A model generated the notes under the pieces. The model saw only the letters and a list, made by a program, of their open reading frames with translations. It had not been told where the DNA came from and made no database searches. From Chrysophaeum taylorii (taxonomy: Eukaryota; Sar; Pelagophyceae; Pelagomonadales; Pelagomonadaceae), in the NCBI GenBank assembly GCA_029834535.1, contig JAQMWT010000056.1, positions 1 to 53,059 on the forward strand: 53,059 nt of DNA, read 5' to 3'. Position 1 is the stretch's first letter; every line of letters begins with the position of its first letter. Below are positions 18,022 through 29,197 of the stretch, in pieces. Both the position numbers and the translations under genes were made by a program.

Positions 18022-20315
18022 ATGAGCGAAGTCGAGCCGTGCTACCTGGAGGTGGAGGATAATGTTGATGATGAGGAGGAATACGCGGAACAGAAGGAGG
18101 AAGTTCACAAGAACGAGCCGATGTCGATGTTGACGTCGAACACACCCGGCAAAAGTGGACGATCAATCAGGTTTTTCCAAGGTGTGGGACTGCGCGCGTC
18201 GACCGAAGGAAAATCATCCTGACCGCGTTGACCAGTGGGAAGGCGACGACGCATGTGTGTATCCGGTGCTGGGAGCGCCTGAAGGTCACGAGAGACTTCA
18301 AGAAAAGGGCACATGGCAGACGACCAAGCCCTCTTGGGGCCCACTTCAAGGCTGCGCATCCGGAGGACGAGCTGGGACGTCAACAGCTCACCAAGAAACA
18401 GAAGACAGACCAAAAAAAGGAGGGTGTTATGACGGCCGTGGGCGTTGTGGCAGCCTCGAAGGGTAAATCGGATATTACGAGATTCTTCATGGCCATGCTT
18501 AGCCAGGCAAAGCACTCTTCCCTGATGGTGTTCTCGGCTCGGCACTACGTGTACACGTCGCGGCGGCTTTTTCCAATCGCACCTTCGACGACGAAGATCA
18601 TCGCAACCTAATTGAGGCGTATTACCGCGGCGGTGGCGGGAAAGGCAAGTGCCCGTTCATGACTCGAAAGGCGCTGGTTGAATGGGTGGATGCTGAATAT
18701 CGTTGCTTGTTCGAATCTTGAAGCACGTCGTGGCGGAGTGTTATGAAGCGGCTTTCGGCAATCCATTCGCCCAGGTGCTGCATGACGGCGGGATATTCAA
18801 GGATAAGTTCACGCGACGGGCCATTGGCCTATCCTTCATCTGGCCCGATTGGAGTGGCGTTGAGACGGTGTGCGTGGGTCTCGTTCCAGCTGACGACGGA
18901 ACTGATTCCGGTACGGCTTCTCTGCTCCGTTCTATGGTCGCGGAGCGTGCGGGAATCGATATCGATTTGGCGGCCGCAACCATTGTTCAAGACCGGGCTG
19001 CAATTGGCGTCGCCGCAGAAGAATTTTTAGTTGAGGTCGAAGCGTGTGACATGCTTGATATCTCAAAAATCTCGGCAGCGGCGTGTGGCGACTTGACACG
19101 ATCCAGAGGCAAGCAGGTGATCAATCCATTCCCAGCTGACCAGGAGCTGCTGAACAGTGCCCACGATGGAGCCAAGTACTTTTCTTGGGGCACACGTTTG
19201 AAGGACCTGCATGCGCTTTTGCCATTACAGCCGGGGAACTCGCCGAAGTCAAGCTCGACCTCAATAAGACGAGGTTCCGGGCGCGATACCAACTTATTCG
19301 TTCCTTGCTGCGTATGCACCACGTGCTCAAACTGTACGCGGCTACCAACATTGGACTCCCCTGGACAATCAGGGATTGTAGCAATGGGTGGCGTTGGCTG
19401 AATTCGAGGCGATTTTTGCTATAACGGATGAGGTCGTTGTTTTCGAGCAACACGAACACTTATACCTGGGGGCGTGCGCCGCATTGATCAAGCACAATAT
19501 GATCGAGTCTATGCGAGCTGAGACGCTAGAAGTCATTGATCTGTCGATGTTGACGACCTCAGCGAGACCGGCAAAATCTGTCTTGAGCGGGCTATACTCG
19601 AATGTGAGCGTTGGTTTTGCAGGAATAATGAAAACTACGTTCGTCACTTCGACTACGAATTCAACGATCGCGAGCTGATTGCCTTTCTTCTTGACTTTAG
19701 GACTATCAACTGCCGGCACCTGTCGTCCAATCAGAGAGCTCAGGCCAGGAAGTTGCTCAAGCAAGAATATGTGAATTACGCACGGACTGCATTCCACCAC
19801 GAAAAGGCAAAGACTTCCTCCGAGCCCGCGCCGCCCTCCGAGCCTGCGCCTGCCCGCAATCTCATGGCGGCACTCGACGCACCCGATGCTTGGGACGACA
19901 ATACTGGCGATGAGCCTTCTTTTGCTATGCCTGAGAACCAGATGCCCGACTTCAACGTGGAGTTTGAACAGGTCTTCACTCAATGGATCGGGCTCTCGAG
20001 ATCGCTCAGCTGGAAAGAGCATTATCCTGAGCTTGAGAAGAAGGATGAAGTCGGCTTCACAGATCTGGCTGTGATCGACGTTGGAAAGCTGTATCGACCG
20101 CTCACCAAGGAGCAGTATGGGTTCCTTCCGGACGTGGCGAGAGCCTCTAAGGGTTTTTTTAATTGGTACACATGGCGCTCAGAGCTACTTTGAGCGCTGC
20201 CTGAGCATTGGAAATCTTGTCCTGACCGAGGGAAAGAAACACGTTGCTCGGCACGGACGAGACGGACAAAGTTGCCCTACTGCACATGAACAAGAATTTC
20301 GCTGCGGCGCCGGAT
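18022..20315 (+). pseudogene. hAT-family transposase, multiply frameshifted
   Basis: A cut-and-paste transposase relic. An acidic N-terminus (18022-18160) is followed by a BED-type zinc finger (THVCIRCWERLKVT then GAHFKAAHPED; C-x2-C and H-x4-H, ~18240-18370). The transposase core follows (VLHDGGIFKDKFTRRAIGLS at ~18775; TIVQDRAAIGVA at ~18980; EVEACDMLDISKI), then RFRARYQLIRSLLRMHHVLK (~19270). The hAT C-terminal dimerisation segment is YFERCLSIGNLVLTEGKKHV (~20190-20240). At least five frame changes separate these. No terminal inverted repeats were found. Confidence 0.7.
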
Positions 20316-20336
20316 TAAGTACAGGGACCTCGGATC

Positions 20337-20665
20337 TACCTTACCCTGATCGCCGACCGCGTGGTTGCGATGGAGGACGGTGCCTCATGAATCCTGAGCC
20401 TTGCGAGGGCATCCGCCCTCCCGGCGTAGGTTGGCACCTATTCGCCTCCCGGGCGGGCCGGTTGGCAGCCGGAACGTTCGCGGTGGGACGGGGTATGGCC
20501 GGGGGGCGCAGAAAGAAGGTTATCGACGAGTTGGTTGTCAGTCACATCGCGGTCTCCTCGTCGCATGGCGACAAGCTTGATGATCACTCTCCGCCGACCC
20601 ACCTTTCGGCGCCCCTCGTCTACAGGCCCGTGATTCCGGACTGGCTCCTGTCGGTCCGGCCTGGC
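20337..20665. repeat. Dispersed GC-rich repeat, copy 1
   Basis: Resembles 33563-33925 in order and content. Both copies open with TACC(T)TAACCCTG-like bases, share GGTTGCGATGGAGGACGG, then CGCCTCCCGGG and GGCCGGTT, and end near GATTCCGGA and CTCCTG. Similarity is clear at the ends and weaker in the middle. No coding potential was recognised. It directly follows the hAT remnant. Confidence 0.6.
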
Positions 20666-21138
20666 TCCCATGCTCGGGAGAGGTCTGAAGTTAGTTAGTT
20701 AGTTACCTCGGACACGAGGCCGAGTTTTTCAAAAACGCCGGGAGCACCATGATTCCCCGAAGACTCTTTGGAGATGGAGGTTGATGAGGAAGAACCAGAC
20801 GAAGATACCGAGGTCGGTCGTTCGTTCACACGACTCGCGTAAAGTAAGAAACGCTGAACACCATCCACGGTGACTCCTCCTTCGCCCCGAAACGCGAATG
20901 AATGTAAGAGCACCAGACCTAGGAGGCAATAGCGGGCGGGGGGCACGGAACTGTGACACGGTGGGCGCGGTAGGGACCGGCTCTGGCGTTAAAAAAAAAG
21001 TGGCGTTCACTTCACAAAGGTTCACGCTGGGCACGTAGGGTGACGTGTTCACTTCAAATCACTTTCACCAATATTGCGTGGCTGGTGAAGTGGTTCACGT
21101 TCACTTGCTGAAGTGAATTCCCAACGCTGAATAATAAT
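20666..21138. promoter_or_regulatory. Upstream region of ubiquitin-like gene with TTCACTTCA cluster
   Basis: No gene. A (GTTA)n run lies at 20690-20706. Between 21003 and 21118 the motif GTTCACTTCA or its close forms/inverses appears about six times (GTTCACTTCACAAAGGTTCA, GTGTTCACTTCAAATCAC, TTTCACC, GTGGTTCACGTTCACTTGC, TGAAGTGAA). The cluster ends ~20 bases before the ATG at 21139, so it may be a promoter element array. Confidence 0.45.
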
Positions 21139-21600
21139 ATGTTAGTCTCGGTTGTTCGGAGTCGGCTGCAGTTTGAGAGCACGATGGGCTACGAAAAGCC
21201 GTTGATGCTGGGGGTCGAGTCGAAGATGCGAGTCTCCGAACTGAAGCGACTCATCTGCGAGCGCCAGCGCAAGCTGTCGACGGGCGAAGGGAAAAGGTGT
21301 CACTCGAGCGAGTCACAGCCAGTCGTCGCCGTCGAGGACCAGATCCTCATCATTCGCAAGTTCCGCGACCGCAAGATGGTCGGGGTATACCTCGAGGACG
21401 ACAGGCTTCTCGGGGACTACGGGATAATCGAGCGCCTCGACGCGAACTTGTTTTTGCGGCGCGCGGCGGCGCGACGCGCTACGGCAGAACTCTTGCTCTT
21501 CGACCATCATTACCTCACCCCAAGCCAGCGCGAGCGGCTCCGAGACGCGATTTCGCACCCCGACATGCTCGGGTTCCGCCACTGGGACGTTGTGTCCTAG
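21139..21600 (+). CDS. Ubiquitin-like fold protein (153 aa)
   Basis: A small protein with a probable ubiquitin-like beta-grasp domain at about residues 17-110. Features are MRVSELKRLICERQ (the alpha-helix segment after the first beta hairpin), DQILIIRKFRDRKMVGVYLE and DDRLLGDYGIIERLDANLFL, typical of ubiquitin's 'L.D..L.DYGI..G..L.L' end. The C-terminal ~40 residues (LLLFDHHYLTPSQRERLRDA) are a separate helical tail. No terminal Gly-Gly is seen, so conjugation is unlikely. An alternative start is the second Met (MGYEKPL, 21184). Its stop overlaps the stop of the convergent minus-strand gene. Confidence 0.75.
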   Translation: MLVSVVRSRLQFESTMGYEKPLMLGVESKMRVSELKRLICERQRKLSTGEGKRCHSSESQPVVAVEDQILIIRKFRDRKMVGVYLEDDRLLGDYGIIERLDANLFLRRAAARRATAELLLFDHHYLTPSQRERLRDAISHPDMLGFRHWDVVS

Positions 21601-22820
21601 AACGAATCCTCGTCGTCGCTCTCGCGGAACGCGAGCGGGATGTCGTCGGCCTCGAAGTCGTACTGCGTTTTATTTGCTGTCTCGCGCGGACGGTCGCTGG
21701 TCTCTTTTGTATCGACGAGGGTCTCCTCCTTCTTCGGGGGCGGGTCCTCTGATCTTCGTCGGAGGCGATTCGCGCGGTCGCGTTCGTGCTTGGCCGCCTT
21801 GAGTGCTCGCTCGAGGCCCTGGCGGAGGTGGGCGACCACTGCCTCGGCGCGCGCGGCGCGGTCGCGCTCGCTCCGGAGGAGGTGGGCCAGCTCGTCGGCG
21901 CGCCGATGAGCCTCGCGCTCGCGCCGTTGGCTCGCCCGAGCGAGATGCCGGAGCTCGGCCGACGGTGCCTCCTCCTCTTCCGTAGACGTCGTCGTCGTCG
22001 AGTAGTGCCCGAACCCCCCCTTGGGCTTTCGGGCGACGCGGGGCGCAACGTCCACCTGCTTAAGCCGCGCTACCTCATCGCGCAGCGCCGCTGTCTCGCG
22101 CTTCCGCAGCCGCCGCTCTCTCGCGAGCTCCGCGCGCAGCTCGCTCTCCTCTTGAGGCTCGGAAGCGTCGGGAGGAGCGCTGGCTTTCTCGACCTGCGCT
22201 GCGCGGGCCTCGGCCTCGGCGGCGCGGGCTTGGGCCACGGTGTCGCGGGCTTCTGCCTCGACGGCGCGGGCTTCGGCCTCGGTGGCGCGCTCGTTCGCGT
22301 CGCGCGCCGCCTCGACCGCCGCGTCGCGCTCCGCGATCGCCGCGTCGCGCGCTTCGACGGCTCGCTCGAGGTCCCCCCCGACGCGCGCCACGTCGCGGTC
22401 GAGCCGCCGGCTCGCCGCCTCGGCGCACCTCGCCGCCTCGGCCGCCGACGCGCGGCACCGCATTGCCTCCGCCTCGGCTGCCGCCGCGTCGGCCGCCGCG
22501 CGCCTCGCGTCCTTCCGCGCGTTCCCGACCTCGTCCCGCCACCGCCGCTCACCCGACCGCGCCGCATCCGCCTCGCGCTGCGCCTGTTGCGCCGCGCCCA
22601 CGATCTCCTGCTTCTCGCGCTCCAGCTGCACCAACGCCCGCGCCATGCGCGCATTCGTCACCTCCAGAGCCCTCGTCTCGGCCTCGGCGATCACCGCCTC
22701 GTCGGCCGGCTTGCCTGGCGGCGTCAACGGCGTCAACGGCCGCACCTCGCGGCTCAACTGCGCCTGGAGCCCGTTCACCATCGGACGCGACCCCTCCTCC
22801 AGCGGGCGACCCCGCACCAT
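21597..22820 (-). CDS. Coiled-coil protein (407 aa), function unknown
   Basis: Almost the whole protein is an alanine/glutamate/arginine-rich coiled coil (ALVQLEREKQEIVGAAQQAQ; RAVEARDAAIAERDAAVEAA; ALRDEVARLKQVD), followed by an acidic tail ending DESDDEDSF-like residues. I chose the ATG at 22820 (MVRGRPLEEGSRP). The frame stays open further upstream to 22904 but only with a GTG. It looks like a structural or scaffold protein, possibly cytoskeletal. It converges on the ubiquitin-like gene, with a 4-base overlap at CTAG. The strong codon bias makes long antisense ORFs, which are shadows. Confidence 0.7.
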   Translation of the reverse strand: MVRGRPLEEGSRPMVNGLQAQLSREVRPLTPLTPPGKPADEAVIAEAETRALEVTNARMARALVQLEREKQEIVGAAQQAQREADAARSGERRWRDEVGNARKDARRAAADAAAAEAEAMRCRASAAEAARCAEAASRRLDRDVARVGGDLERAVEARDAAIAERDAAVEAARDANERATEAEARAVEAEARDTVAQARAAEAEARAAQVEKASAPPDASEPQEESELRAELARERRLRKRETAALRDEVARLKQVDVAPRVARKPKGGFGHYSTTTTSTEEEEAPSAELRHLARASQRREREAHRRADELAHLLRSERDRAARAEAVVAHLRQGLERALKAAKHERDRANRLRRRSEDPPPKKEETLVDTKETSDRPRETANKTQYDFEADDIPLAFRESDDEDSF

Positions 22821-23781
22821 CGTCGGTGTAACTAATGCATGCCCCTGACTCACTCCTGACGCATATTTCAACACTGCTTTCTTTCCTTCCGCGTGCAAGC
22901 ACACAAGCCATGATGAAAGCTCGTCGTCCCTGGCGCGCGACGCAGGAACTCATGGCCCGACCTTGAGACTAAAAAGCTGCAGCACTCGCTTGCGACGAAA
23001 GCGTCGACTGTAGGGCGCCGACGCTACGTTGATTGTGCGACTGAGTCAGAAAATAGCTGCGGCTCTTTCCCAGCCGTGAAACGCGACTCTTGTCACCCAT
23101 GCCGCGAGACGAGAAGGTGCCTCGACCGTGCGCACTTTTTTTTCGGTCTGCGCTGTCTTTTCTCGAGAAGTTAAGTTGTTCCCCCTAGCTTCAGCGGATC
23201 TTCAAGAAACTTCGTAATAATTCTGCAAGGCTGGCAGACTCGACGCGGGGTCTCGTCGAAAGTCGCAATAGCACGGGGCCACTAGTTTCCACCGCCGCGG
23301 GCGAATTCTTCTTCTTCTTCTTCTTAGAAGCGGGTGGAGATTCATTTCGCCGCATGCATGCAAGCGCATTAATGCCTTTTCCTGCATCTTGTGCATGTTT
23401 CTAGTTATCGCGAACCCGCGCGCGATCGTTCGCGCGGAAGGCCAAGTCGGATTTCGGCATCTGCGACCGTCAGTATGTCTACTTCTCCGCGCAAAGATCG
23501 CCCCGAGGCTATGTCTGCCAAGTTGCGCACGAGCGACGTTCCGATTGCCAGCCCTTGAACCTGCGGCTGCCGGTAGGGACGCGTCGAGTAAATTTTTGTT
23601 CTGCCGCCGATATTTTTGGCACCGTCGAAGGTGCTCGCCGGCCTCCTCGGTTCTTGCGCATGTCGAAGTGCCGTAAGTCAGCTTACACAAACTGATCGTC
23701 GCGCGCGCCGCGAATCTCTAGAAAAAATGAAATCGCAGTATGGCGCGAGAGCGTAATTGATAGAGTAAACAACCAAGATTC
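22821..23781. other. Intergenic, no recognised gene
   Basis: Probably includes the 5' end of the coiled-coil gene. A (TTC)n tract lies at about 23308-23325. Short ORFs (e.g. 23202-23690 minus, 23389-23676 plus) show no motif. Confidence 0.4.
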
Positions 23782-24431
23782 ATGGAATTGGTGCTCTCGT
23801 TGAATGGCGTCATGATCCTGTCGTGGACGACAGGAGCGCAGAAGAAAATTCGAGACGGTGACGCTCCCAAGTTACGGCACGCGCGCGAGTCGCGACATAT
23901 GTTTGGATCGATCGTTGGCGAGACGATGATCGAGATACGCAGCAGCGATGGTGCCAGGGTTGTAATATGCGTCGAAGGCCGCCGCCCGACGAAAGCAATC
24001 GAACCGAGAACCAAGATGAACATGACGGCCGGTGTCGATCTACGTGGTCCTCTCGGCGTGCTCTGCCAGAACGAACAGAACAAGTGGTTCTCAACTTTCT
24101 GCGTCTGATTGACCGCAGGCCTCATCATCATGCTGGACTTTCAGTCCCGAACCCCAGTGCGCGTTGCCGCTCGCCCGAACCTCTCTTTTAGATTAACGTG
24201 AGCCGCATCGAGGCCGCGCTTGATGCGTTGCTACTCGGCGGCGATGAGGACGCGACGGTGGCTTTTGCACCAAAAATCATAAACGGTCATCCGAGCGCCA
24301 GGCAGTGCGTTCCAATCGTCGTCATCACCGAAAAAGAGCGATCTGCGGTCGCGCACGGACATTTTGGCTATCTCTTTGGTGCCAACGAGCGCAGCCCTGG
24401 TGCCGCCGATCTCGTGATTGACTGGATTTAA
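23782..24431 (+). other. Two short ORFs of unknown nature (108 and 77 codons)
   Basis: 23782-24108 (MELVLSLNGVMILSWTTG...) and 24198-24431 (starts with GTG; IEAALDALLLGGDEDATVAF, HGHFGYLFGANERSPGAADL) have protein-like composition and are in the same strand. They could be exons or pieces of one decayed gene. I recognise no family. I considered an SRAP/HMCES-type peptidase but found no matching motif. Confidence 0.25.
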
Positions 24432-26025
24432 GCCACGCGCATCTCCTTCTCGCCGTGCTCGTCGCCGTACAAAAGTTCGTCGTCGGAGACCCGTATCTGA
24501 TTACGACTGCGGTCAAAGGTACTTCGCGCCAATTCCCTGGTTCCCAGGAGTCTTGCTCTGCTCGGCACCCCGCGTCGACGACCGCCAGCCATCGGCTTTG
24601 GCGAAGGTTGCCGGCTTTGAGATGCTGCTCGCTCGGGCCCTCTTCGAAGACGTCGGAACTTGGTCGCGCGGCGAGCGCCTGAGCACCTTCGCGATCGTCT
24701 GCCCGTCTATCGGGCGTGCTCCGTTTCGATTCAGATTCCAGGATGACTACTGTACCGCAGGACCCCCACGCTCTCCGGAGGCCCGTGTTCTTGAACGTGC
24801 AAACGAGGACGTCGCCCCGGGCGACCCGTCGCCGAAATAAACCTGCGCCATCAACGTCTTGTCCCGGCCTCGCGTGAGGCAACCACAGTCGTGCACAGCG
24901 CGTTTTAGCAGGCGGATCGAACGACGCTTAACTACCTCATCGGCACATTTGACGTCGAGCCCCTCCTCCAGTGAGAGCCAGTGAGCTGAGTTTCGACGAT
25001 CAACAAACCAGCTGCGCGAGCGCGCAGGTCCTCCATCCCGAGTTAATGGTCGACAACCACTAGTCTTCAAACACGCGCATTAAAACTTCCATGATTGCAC
25101 GAGCGTTGGAGCGATACCCTTTGTGCCACCCTCCTGGACGCAGCAGCTAAGCCAGTCGCAATCTCCACGATAGCGCTCCCGCACCGCCTCCTGCTCCATG
25201 ACTTTCCCGGCCTCGCGCTCCCCCCCACCTTGTCCTCGACGCCGCTGCGCTGGTCTCCTCGGCCTCTAGAGCCTTGTTGATCAGCAACTACTTCGGGTCG
25301 TTTGGAGCTCTCGGATTTCCCTTTTTCAAGCGCAAGGCGCGGCCACGCTCCAGTTTCGGCACGGCACGCGAATCGATGGTTGATCGTCCAGCGTGACGAC
25401 GCTGGACACTGTTGGTGGCGGCGGTGGCCCGGGCTCGACACCGCGTTGACTGACGCACTAATACCTCATATCAGCAGCGTGTCACGCCACCCACGTGCGA
25501 TCTATCTTGATTTTCTATCCGGGCCGCAACCAGCTTTGATGGTGAAGGCAGTGGCGTGATGTTGCGAGGAACTTCCACCTCATCCTTGTCCGCAATTGGA
25601 GCCGAAGACCTGCGTGAGCTTAGGAATCAAACGCGGCGCCGTCGCTGAAGGTGCTGCGGGTGCTCGGCGTTCGCGCAGGTGGATTAGAAATCTTCGCTCG
25701 AGCGGCAAGCCCTTTCACGCACAGCTCGCGCATCTTGGGTCCCCGCAGCTTCTACCCGCGCCCTTGCCCGACGGCTCCCGCGGCACTCAAACCGCAGCGT
25801 GGTCCTCCTCGAGATCCAAGAGCGCTCGAGCTCCTCGATGCGCTCGAGCTCCTCGATGCGCTCGAGCTCCTCGATGCGCCCGAGCTCCTCGATGCGCGCT
25901 GCATCCGGCCGGGAAGGTGGATGATGGGTGCAGCAGTGAGTGCCGGTGAGCGGCAGTGCGTGCCTTTCTTCGGAGAGAGAAGGCAGCGAGGTGGAACCAG
26001 CTTTGAAGTGATCGGGGGCGGCTGA
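24432..26025. other. Unassigned region
   Basis: Overlapping ORFs on both strands (24418-24840 plus, 24747-25070 minus, 25067-25441 minus, 25302-25559 plus) show no recognisable domain, and none clearly wins by composition. An 18-bp minisatellite is embedded at 25822-25893. Confidence 0.35.
25822..25893. repeat. 18-bp minisatellite, four units
   Basis: Four head-to-tail units of GCGCTCGAGCTCCTCGAT; the last has one change (GCGCCCGAG...). In the plus frame it encodes LELLDA repeats, in the minus frame serine/arginine/alanine. Confidence 0.92.
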
Positions 26026-28690
26026 TCAAGAGATATCGAACAAGGCGGGAGGGCCTGTCGAATCTGAGCTGATACCTGTAGGTGCGGTGAGTTCCTGCGA
26101 GTATGGTGATGTGGGATCATTGAGAGCGTGTCTTGTCCTTGTGGATGCGGCATATCGGGGGCATTGGTGATAGCGCTTGGATCAAGTGGCTGATCGGGAA
26201 TGGTCGGGGAGACTATCTTCGAGATAAGTGAAGTTTGACTAGCTTCTTCGCAGTACGCATCAGACCAGAGGGCGGAATCGGAGAGGATGTCGTCAGCAGA
26301 CTGCGGCTCTGTTGCCTGGGGCATTGAAGACGCTGGGGCCATAGATCCTTGAGTGTGGTTGCCATAGTCGATGAAGGCGTAATATTTCGGGAACATCTCG
26401 AAGTGTCTTGTGCGTTGACTTGTCGGTCGTGGGAACGAGGTGGCTTATCTTTCCGTCGGCAAGACTGCTTCCTGGGCCGTTGTGCCGAAGAGAGAAGAAG
26501 CCCTTGTGCATGTCTTGGCAGCATGATGGTGATCATGACCATCAGGGAGAGAGCTGCAGGTCGATAATTCGAAATTTGTCGACTTTTTATCTACATTGTC
26601 TTGCTTCTTGGTTTCGCTTTGCACGTCATCAGGGCTGCTGTCTGGGCCGTTGCGCCCAAAGAGAGAGGAAGCCTTTATGCATATGCCGCGGCAGCGTGAT
26701 GGTCTTCGTGACCATCGTAGATAGAGCTGTCTGTTGCTGATTCCGAGTTGTCGAATCTTGATGTTGGTGGTCTTGTTTCTAGGTGTGACTTTGCACGTGG
26801 AGAACGTCGCCGGTGGTAGGGGTACGGTCGCCGGTGTTGGATGTACGCCCTCGCAACTCGAACGCGGGGATGTGGTCGAGTTGGCATGAACCAGGTGGCC
26901 ATGGAGGCGAGTGGGTGCAAAGTGGGACTGTCGGTGCCAGAGAGGCGAAGAGCGGCATGTCATTGGAGGAGGGGCCAGAGATGGCGGGGAGTTGAGGACA
27001 GATAGGAGGAGCGGTTGGTGAACCAGGAGAACCGGGTCCGGGGCATCCGTGGAGGTGGTGATAGTAGAATCGGGAGAGAGGTATCGGAGGTTGGCTTGGA
27101 AGGGGATGAAGGGGGGTGATGAATGAGGAAAGGAGGTGAAAGATGCAATGCAGCATCTTGGGTGGGGTTGGTGGCATCCAAGGAGGCAAGAATGGTGTGG
27201 AGAGCGCCGCGGGATTCATAGCGGGAGTTGCGGATGTCAGCGTGGGCAGTTTCGAGTGCCTTGAGCTGGGTGTCCTTGTGATGGAGTTCAGCGTGGGTGG
27301 AGACCAGTTCGTCGGCTTGGGTGGCGAGCTTGGCGGAGGCGAAGGCTAAAGCAGCGTCGGTTATGGTGAGTTTGGCGGCTGTGCAAAGCGTCGTCCTTGA
27401 GAGTGAGCGTGGCCTTGGTTGTGGCCAAGTCGGCGGCTTGGGAGTCGAGTGCTGCCTGGGTGGTGGCCAAGTCGCGTTGGAGCGCAGACGAAGGTGCATT
27501 GGAATTTGGAGAAGGAAGGTGGAGTGATGCTTGGGTGGTGACGGGGGAAGGGTCGTAGCCGTGGAGTGCGTAATCACGCGAGTGGAGGTGGAAATCGGGG
27601 GGACAGCGACTTTCGAAAGGTGATGAAGATCGGGCAGGAGGGTCCGATGTTGTGGCGGCGGGAGCTCGAGCCGCGGAAGGAGCTTGGGTAGGAATGGAAA
27701 TGCCGGGGCCGTCGTGGCCGTGGGTGGCATGGTCTTGTGGTTGGAGATGAAAGTCGTGAGGAGGGTGACTTGCGGAAGATGATGATGGATATCGGACAGG
27801 ATGGTCCGATGGTGGGGCGGCAGGAGCTTTAGCCGCGGTGGGGGCTCGGTCATGAATGGCGGTACCGGGGACGTCATGGCCGTAGGTGGCATGATCATCG
27901 GGAAGGGAATGAGTGTTGCAGCGAGGGGGTGGACGAGGATGTTGGGGAACTTGAAGAGATGGTGAAGGGGGGGTCGCCGAAAGTGGGGAGTGAGGCTCCA
28001 GTGAAGGAGGTGGAGGCTCCGGTGGAGTTCGTGGAGTGAAGGGAGTAATGAAGAGTGTGGTGGTGGTGGAGTGTTCAACATCGCTCGTGCGATATTCGAA
28101 CAAGATGGAGTGTCCCCGCGAATGTGGGGTGTGCCAGGTTGTTGAGTAACTTGGCTATGCCAGGGTCCAGAGGGAAGGCAGTGGGGGCCGAGACTTTGAC
28201 GTGGGGTGTTTGACATCCGGCGGGGTGGACGGCAGAAGGTGGGTGTTGTCCATGTTCGAGAACGTGTTGAACAGCAGGAGGGGGGGTGACCATCGGGATG
28301 ATCGGGTATCGGGTCGCGACTTCGCGAGAAGTTTGCTTGAGGGGGGTTTCCGTAAGAATAGCTGGTGGGAAAGCCTGTTCAAGTTGCTCGTCCTGGTCGA
28401 GTTGCTCGTTCATAGCTTCGATTCTTGCGGCGAGCTTATCATAGTCGGCAGCGTGTTTTGCGGCGAGCGCAGCATATGCTGCAGCATTTGCGTCAGCGTG
28501 TTTTGCGAATAACGCATCAAGTTGGCATCAAAATCAGCTTTGATATCGTTTTGCTGTTGCAAAAGTCGGAGAGCTTGTTCTTGTGATGGAATGAATTGCA
28601 TCAAATAATCCTGACTCAGACTTGTGCCGTTGGGGTTTTGAGTCGCTATGTTGTTGGGGTTGCGTTTTGCGCTGTTGCTTGGTTGCTTTC
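26026..28690 (-). pseudogene. Low-complexity/coiled-coil ORF, gag-like, frameshifted
   Basis: Joined minus-strand pieces show one long protein-like reading. A Gln-rich start (SLSQDYLMQFIPSQEQALRL, ~28610) leads into an Ala-rich helix (AKHADANAAAYAALAAKHAA), then a proline-rich tract with two and a half copies of a ~57-residue unit (HATYGHD ... DHATHGHD ... DYALHGYD), and a coiled coil (LATTQAALDSQAADLATTKA then LATQADELVSTHAELHHKDT). A Ser/Asp-rich tail follows. Frame changes occur near 28508 and 27395 and in the tail. It resembles a Gag or ORF1 of an unknown element, but no enzyme domain is present. An unrelated fast-evolving host protein is the alternative. Confidence 0.4.
26440..26800. repeat. 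~180-bp diverged tandem duplication
   Basis: The block around 26470-26625 (AGAGAGAAGAAGCCCTTGTG ... CTTGCTTCTTGGTTTCGCTT) is repeated around 26645-26800 (AGAGAGAGGAAGCCTTTATG ... CTTGTTTCTAGGTGTGACTT). Confidence 0.65.
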
Positions 28691-29197
28691 ACACTGTTCG
28701 CACCAGGAGCAAGCGATTAGACTTGATTACGGTCTTAGAAACTTCAGGAACTTCGGGAGATTGCTCTTGTTGCCTGGAAATCCTGGGTCTTTGTCCGAGA
28801 CGTCGGTCGAGATCGATGTCTTTCGGAGAGACGTTTCTCTACCAGTTCCGGACTGGGTCCAAACCTAGAGACAGGAAAAAAAAAATCACTGTGCTCCTGG
28901 TAGAGAATGAATGATGGCAGTGGTAGTGCTGCCCTGACGCCCTGTCTCCAACGACATAAAGAGCAGCACGGTATTCGACACAGCGATTTATTGGTGATTG
29001 GGTGTGAGTGTGATAGAGAAGGGGGGGGTACTAACCCTAAATCAAATTTTCTATCTCTAAGGGGGCTCCTGTGGCACTAACGCCCATCCCCCCACTTACC
29101 TGTCTGTCACCTGTCACTTGCCCTGCTTGTTGCCCTGGTACTGACCTTGCAGTTATCACCTCGACCCCCTCACCTGCTGTTTTACTGAAACCAATGT
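28691..29197. other. Intergenic before Helitron copy C
   Basis: No gene seen; short ORFs only. An A-run (~28875) and a run of eight G (~29023) occur. Confidence 0.35.

Noticed and set aside
21786..22835. 349-codon plus ORF and others overlapping the coiled-coil gene
   Set aside because: Shadow frames (Arg/Pro/Ala-rich) of the minus-strand coiled coil.
24198..24840. SRAP/HMCES-type peptidase
   Set aside because: Superficial resemblance only; no N-terminal Cys-Gly-Arg and no matching catalytic His region.
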